From: Sulfurimonas sp.
GTDB lineage: Bacteria; Campylobacterota; Campylobacteria; Campylobacterales; Sulfurimonadaceae
DNA: 6,224 nt
NCBI GenBank assembly: GCA_027083475.1
Contig: JALWON010000141.1
Coordinates: 1 to 6,224, forward strand
Reading direction: 5' to 3'
Numbering within the stretch: the first letter of the stretch is position 1; every line of letters starts with the position of its first letter. Under the pieces are notes generated by a model. That model did not search any database. It saw only the letters and a program-made list of their open reading frames with translations, and had not been told where the DNA came from. This document shows, piece by piece, positions 5,085-6,224 of this stretch. The translations under genes were made by a program, and so were the position numbers.

Positions 5085-5133
5085 GACTGTGTTAAGTTTA
5101 GGTTTTATGAAGAGACTTAAGCTTAACACAGTT
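5085..5133 (+). promoter_or_regulatory. Long leader hairpin before rplK (possible L1 autoregulatory site)
   Basis: ACTGTGTTAAG (5086-5096) pairs perfectly with CTTAACACAGT (5122-5132). The interior can continue pairing with G-U wobbles (5097-5106 with 5112-5121) to a five-base ATGAA loop. No T-run follows, so it is not a terminator. It lies in the 89-base gap between nusG and rplK, where L1 is known in other bacteria to bind the rplK-rplA mRNA leader and repress both genes. Assigning it to L1 is inference; the hairpin itself is plain. Confidence 0.6.
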
Positions 5134-5164
5134 AAGCGAATAAAATAAACACAAAGGAAATATC

Positions 5165-5590
5165 ATGGCAAAAAAAGTTATGGATTATATCAAGTTACAT
5201 ATTGACGCTGGTAAAGCAAACCCGGCTCCACCAGTTGGACCAGCATTAGGACAACGTGGTGTTAACATCATGGAATTCACTAAAGCATTCAATGAAAAGA
5301 CTAAAGACAAAATGGGATTTAAAGTTCCAGTTGTAATTACTGTTTATACTGATAGAAGTTTTTCTTTTATCACTAAGCAACCACCAGCATCTGCTCTTCT
5401 TATGAAGGCTGCTAACCTTAAGAAAGGTACGGATAATCCACTTAATAATAAAGTTGGAAAAATTACTCGTGCACAACTTATGGAAGTAGTTGATGCAAAA
5501 ATTGCCGACTTAAATACAGATGACAAAGATATGGCAGCTAATACTCTAGCGGGTACTGCACGTTCAATGGGTATCGAAATAGTAGACTAG
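5165..5590 (+). CDS. rplK: 50S ribosomal protein L11
   Basis: The 141-residue product matches L11 in length and sequence. The N-terminal domain (about 1-70) carries [22 protein letters not shown], including the proline-rich segment at the GTPase-associated centre where thiostrepton and elongation factors act. The C-terminal domain (about 71-141) binds the 1070 region of 23S rRNA and ends [13 protein letters not shown]11 also enables RelA activation by uncharged tRNA in bacteria that have that system. AAGGA (5154-5158), six bases before the ATG, sets the start. rplA follows 71 bases later in the standard L11 operon order. Confidence 0.99.
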   Translation: MAKKVMDYIKLHIDAGKANPAPPVGPALGQRGVNIMEFTKAFNEKTKDKMGFKVPVVITVYTDRSFSFITKQPPASALLMKAANLKKGTDNPLNNKVGKITRAQLMEVVDAKIADLNTDDKDMAANTLAGTARSMGIEIVD

Positions 5591-5602
5591 GTTTAACCTG
5601 TC

Positions 5603-5636
5603 AATCACAAACCACAGTGATTTAAAATATTTGTGG
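5603..5636 (+). other. Mutually exclusive small stems between rplK and rplA
   Basis: AATCAC (5603-5608) can pair with GTGATT (5617-5622). Alternatively, CCACA (5612-5616) can pair with TGTGG (5632-5636). The two share no arm, but the second stem's left arm lies in the first stem's loop, so both cannot easily form except as a pseudoknot. The second stem would cover the first of the two ribosome-binding sites before rplA. The evidence is weak and any regulatory role is speculative. Confidence 0.3.
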
Positions 5637-5661
5637 AAGAATTTAGATGGAGAATTTGACT

Positions 5662-6224
5662 ATGAGCAAAAGATATAAACAATTAGTAGAAAAAATAGAT
5701 GCTAGCAAAGCTTACGGTGTAACCGAAGCTGCTGCAACTGTAAAAGATTTAACAAGTGCAAAATTTGACGAAACTGTTGAAATTGCTATGAACTTAAATG
5801 TGGATCCTCGTCACGCTGACCAGATGGTTCGTGGTGCACTTGTACTTCCACATGGTACTGGTAAAACTGTTCGTGTTGCAGTATTTGCTAAGGGTGTTAA
5901 GGCTGATGAAGCTAAAGCTGCTGGTGCTGATATCGTTGGAACTGACGATTTAGTTGCAGATATTAAAGCTGGAATTTTTAACTTTGATGTAGTTGTTGCT
6001 GCGCCAGACTGTATGGGTCTTGTTGGACAAATCGGTCGTATTCTAGGGCCAAAAGGTCTTATGCCTAACCCTAAAACAGGAACTGTAACTCCAGATGTTG
6101 CAACTGCTGTTAAAAATGTTAAAGGCGGTCAAGTAAACTTCCGTGTTGACAAAAAAGGGAATATCCATGCAGGTATTGGTAAAGCAAGTTTTGCTGCAGA
6201 GCAAATTGCTGAGAACCTTACTTC
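5662..6224 (+). CDS. rplA: 50S ribosomal protein L1 (partial, 3' end outside window)
   Basis: The frame is open from ATG 5662 to the window edge: 187 complete codons of a protein usually about 230 long. It begins [19 protein letters not shown] and contains [26 protein letters not shown] (33-58), [14 protein letters not shown] (62-75) and the L1 signature [20 protein letters not shown] (122-141). L1 binds the mobile L1 stalk of 23S rRNA and commonly represses its own operon. The start follows GGAG (5649-5652). An in-frame ATG at 5647, preceded by GGAAG (5635-5639), would add MENLT; homology to the family's usual M-x-K start favours 5662. The next genes are expected to be rplJ and rplL. Confidence 0.97.
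   Translation, partial: MSKRYKQLVEKIDASKAYGVTEAAATVKDLTSAKFDETVEIAMNLNVDPRHADQMVRGALVLPHGTGKTVRVAVFAKGVKADEAKAAGADIVGTDDLVADIKAGIFNFDVVVAAPDCMGLVGQIGRILGPKGLMPNPKTGTVTPDVATAVKNVKGGQVNFRVDKKGNIHAGIGKASFAAEQIAENLT

Overview
The window looks like chromosomal core DNA from an AT-rich member of the Campylobacterota (epsilonproteobacteria), most like Sulfurimonas or a relative. The clues are the low G+C, the EF-Tu sequence (NKED in the G4 motif), the L11, L1 and NusG sequences, and the gene order. The genus is an inference from remembered protein style, not from a search.

Left part (1-2071): the first 62 bases are the N-terminus of a leftward gene that resembles the YaaA/UPF0246 family. About 90 bases of AT-rich DNA separate it from a rightward 639-residue protein, and both strands of that gap carry a TATAAT box. 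The large protein has three parts: a GAF sensor, an HD-GYP (c-di-GMP phosphodiesterase-type) domain, and a C-terminal metallo-beta-lactamase-fold domain of the class II cyclic-nucleotide phosphodiesterase type. Both hydrolase domains keep their metal ligands. This is the most unusual coding feature here.

Middle (2057-2705): a textbook sigma-70 promoter (TTGACA, 17-base spacer, TATAAT) with an UP-like AT tract overlaps the stop codon of the large gene. It drives a tRNA run: Thr(TGT), Tyr(GTA), Gly(TCC) and, after a 157-base AT-rich spacer, Thr(GGT). This is the same order as thrU-tyrU-glyT-thrT upstream of tufB in E. coli. The last tRNA is bracketed by a perfect 14-base inverted repeat and has a U-U mismatch in its acceptor stem.

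Right part (2719-6224): tuf (EF-Tu), rpmG (L33), tRNA-Trp(CCA), secE, nusG, rplK (L11) and the first 187 codons of rplA (L1). All lie on the plus strand in the classical translation/transcription supercluster order that normally leads on to rplJ-rplL-rpoB-rpoC. rpmG, secE, the yaaA fragment and the rplA fragment were read by hand.

Almost every intercistronic gap from tuf to rplA carries a strong inverted repeat: over the tuf stop codon, a terminator-like hairpin touching tRNA-Trp, one after tRNA-Trp, and a long leader hairpin before rplK. Together with the tRNAs these suggest a transcript cut or attenuated into separately dosed pieces. No mobile element, CRISPR array or obviously foreign DNA was seen. 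No gene-free stretch exceeds 300 bases; the longest (2439-2595) is described below.
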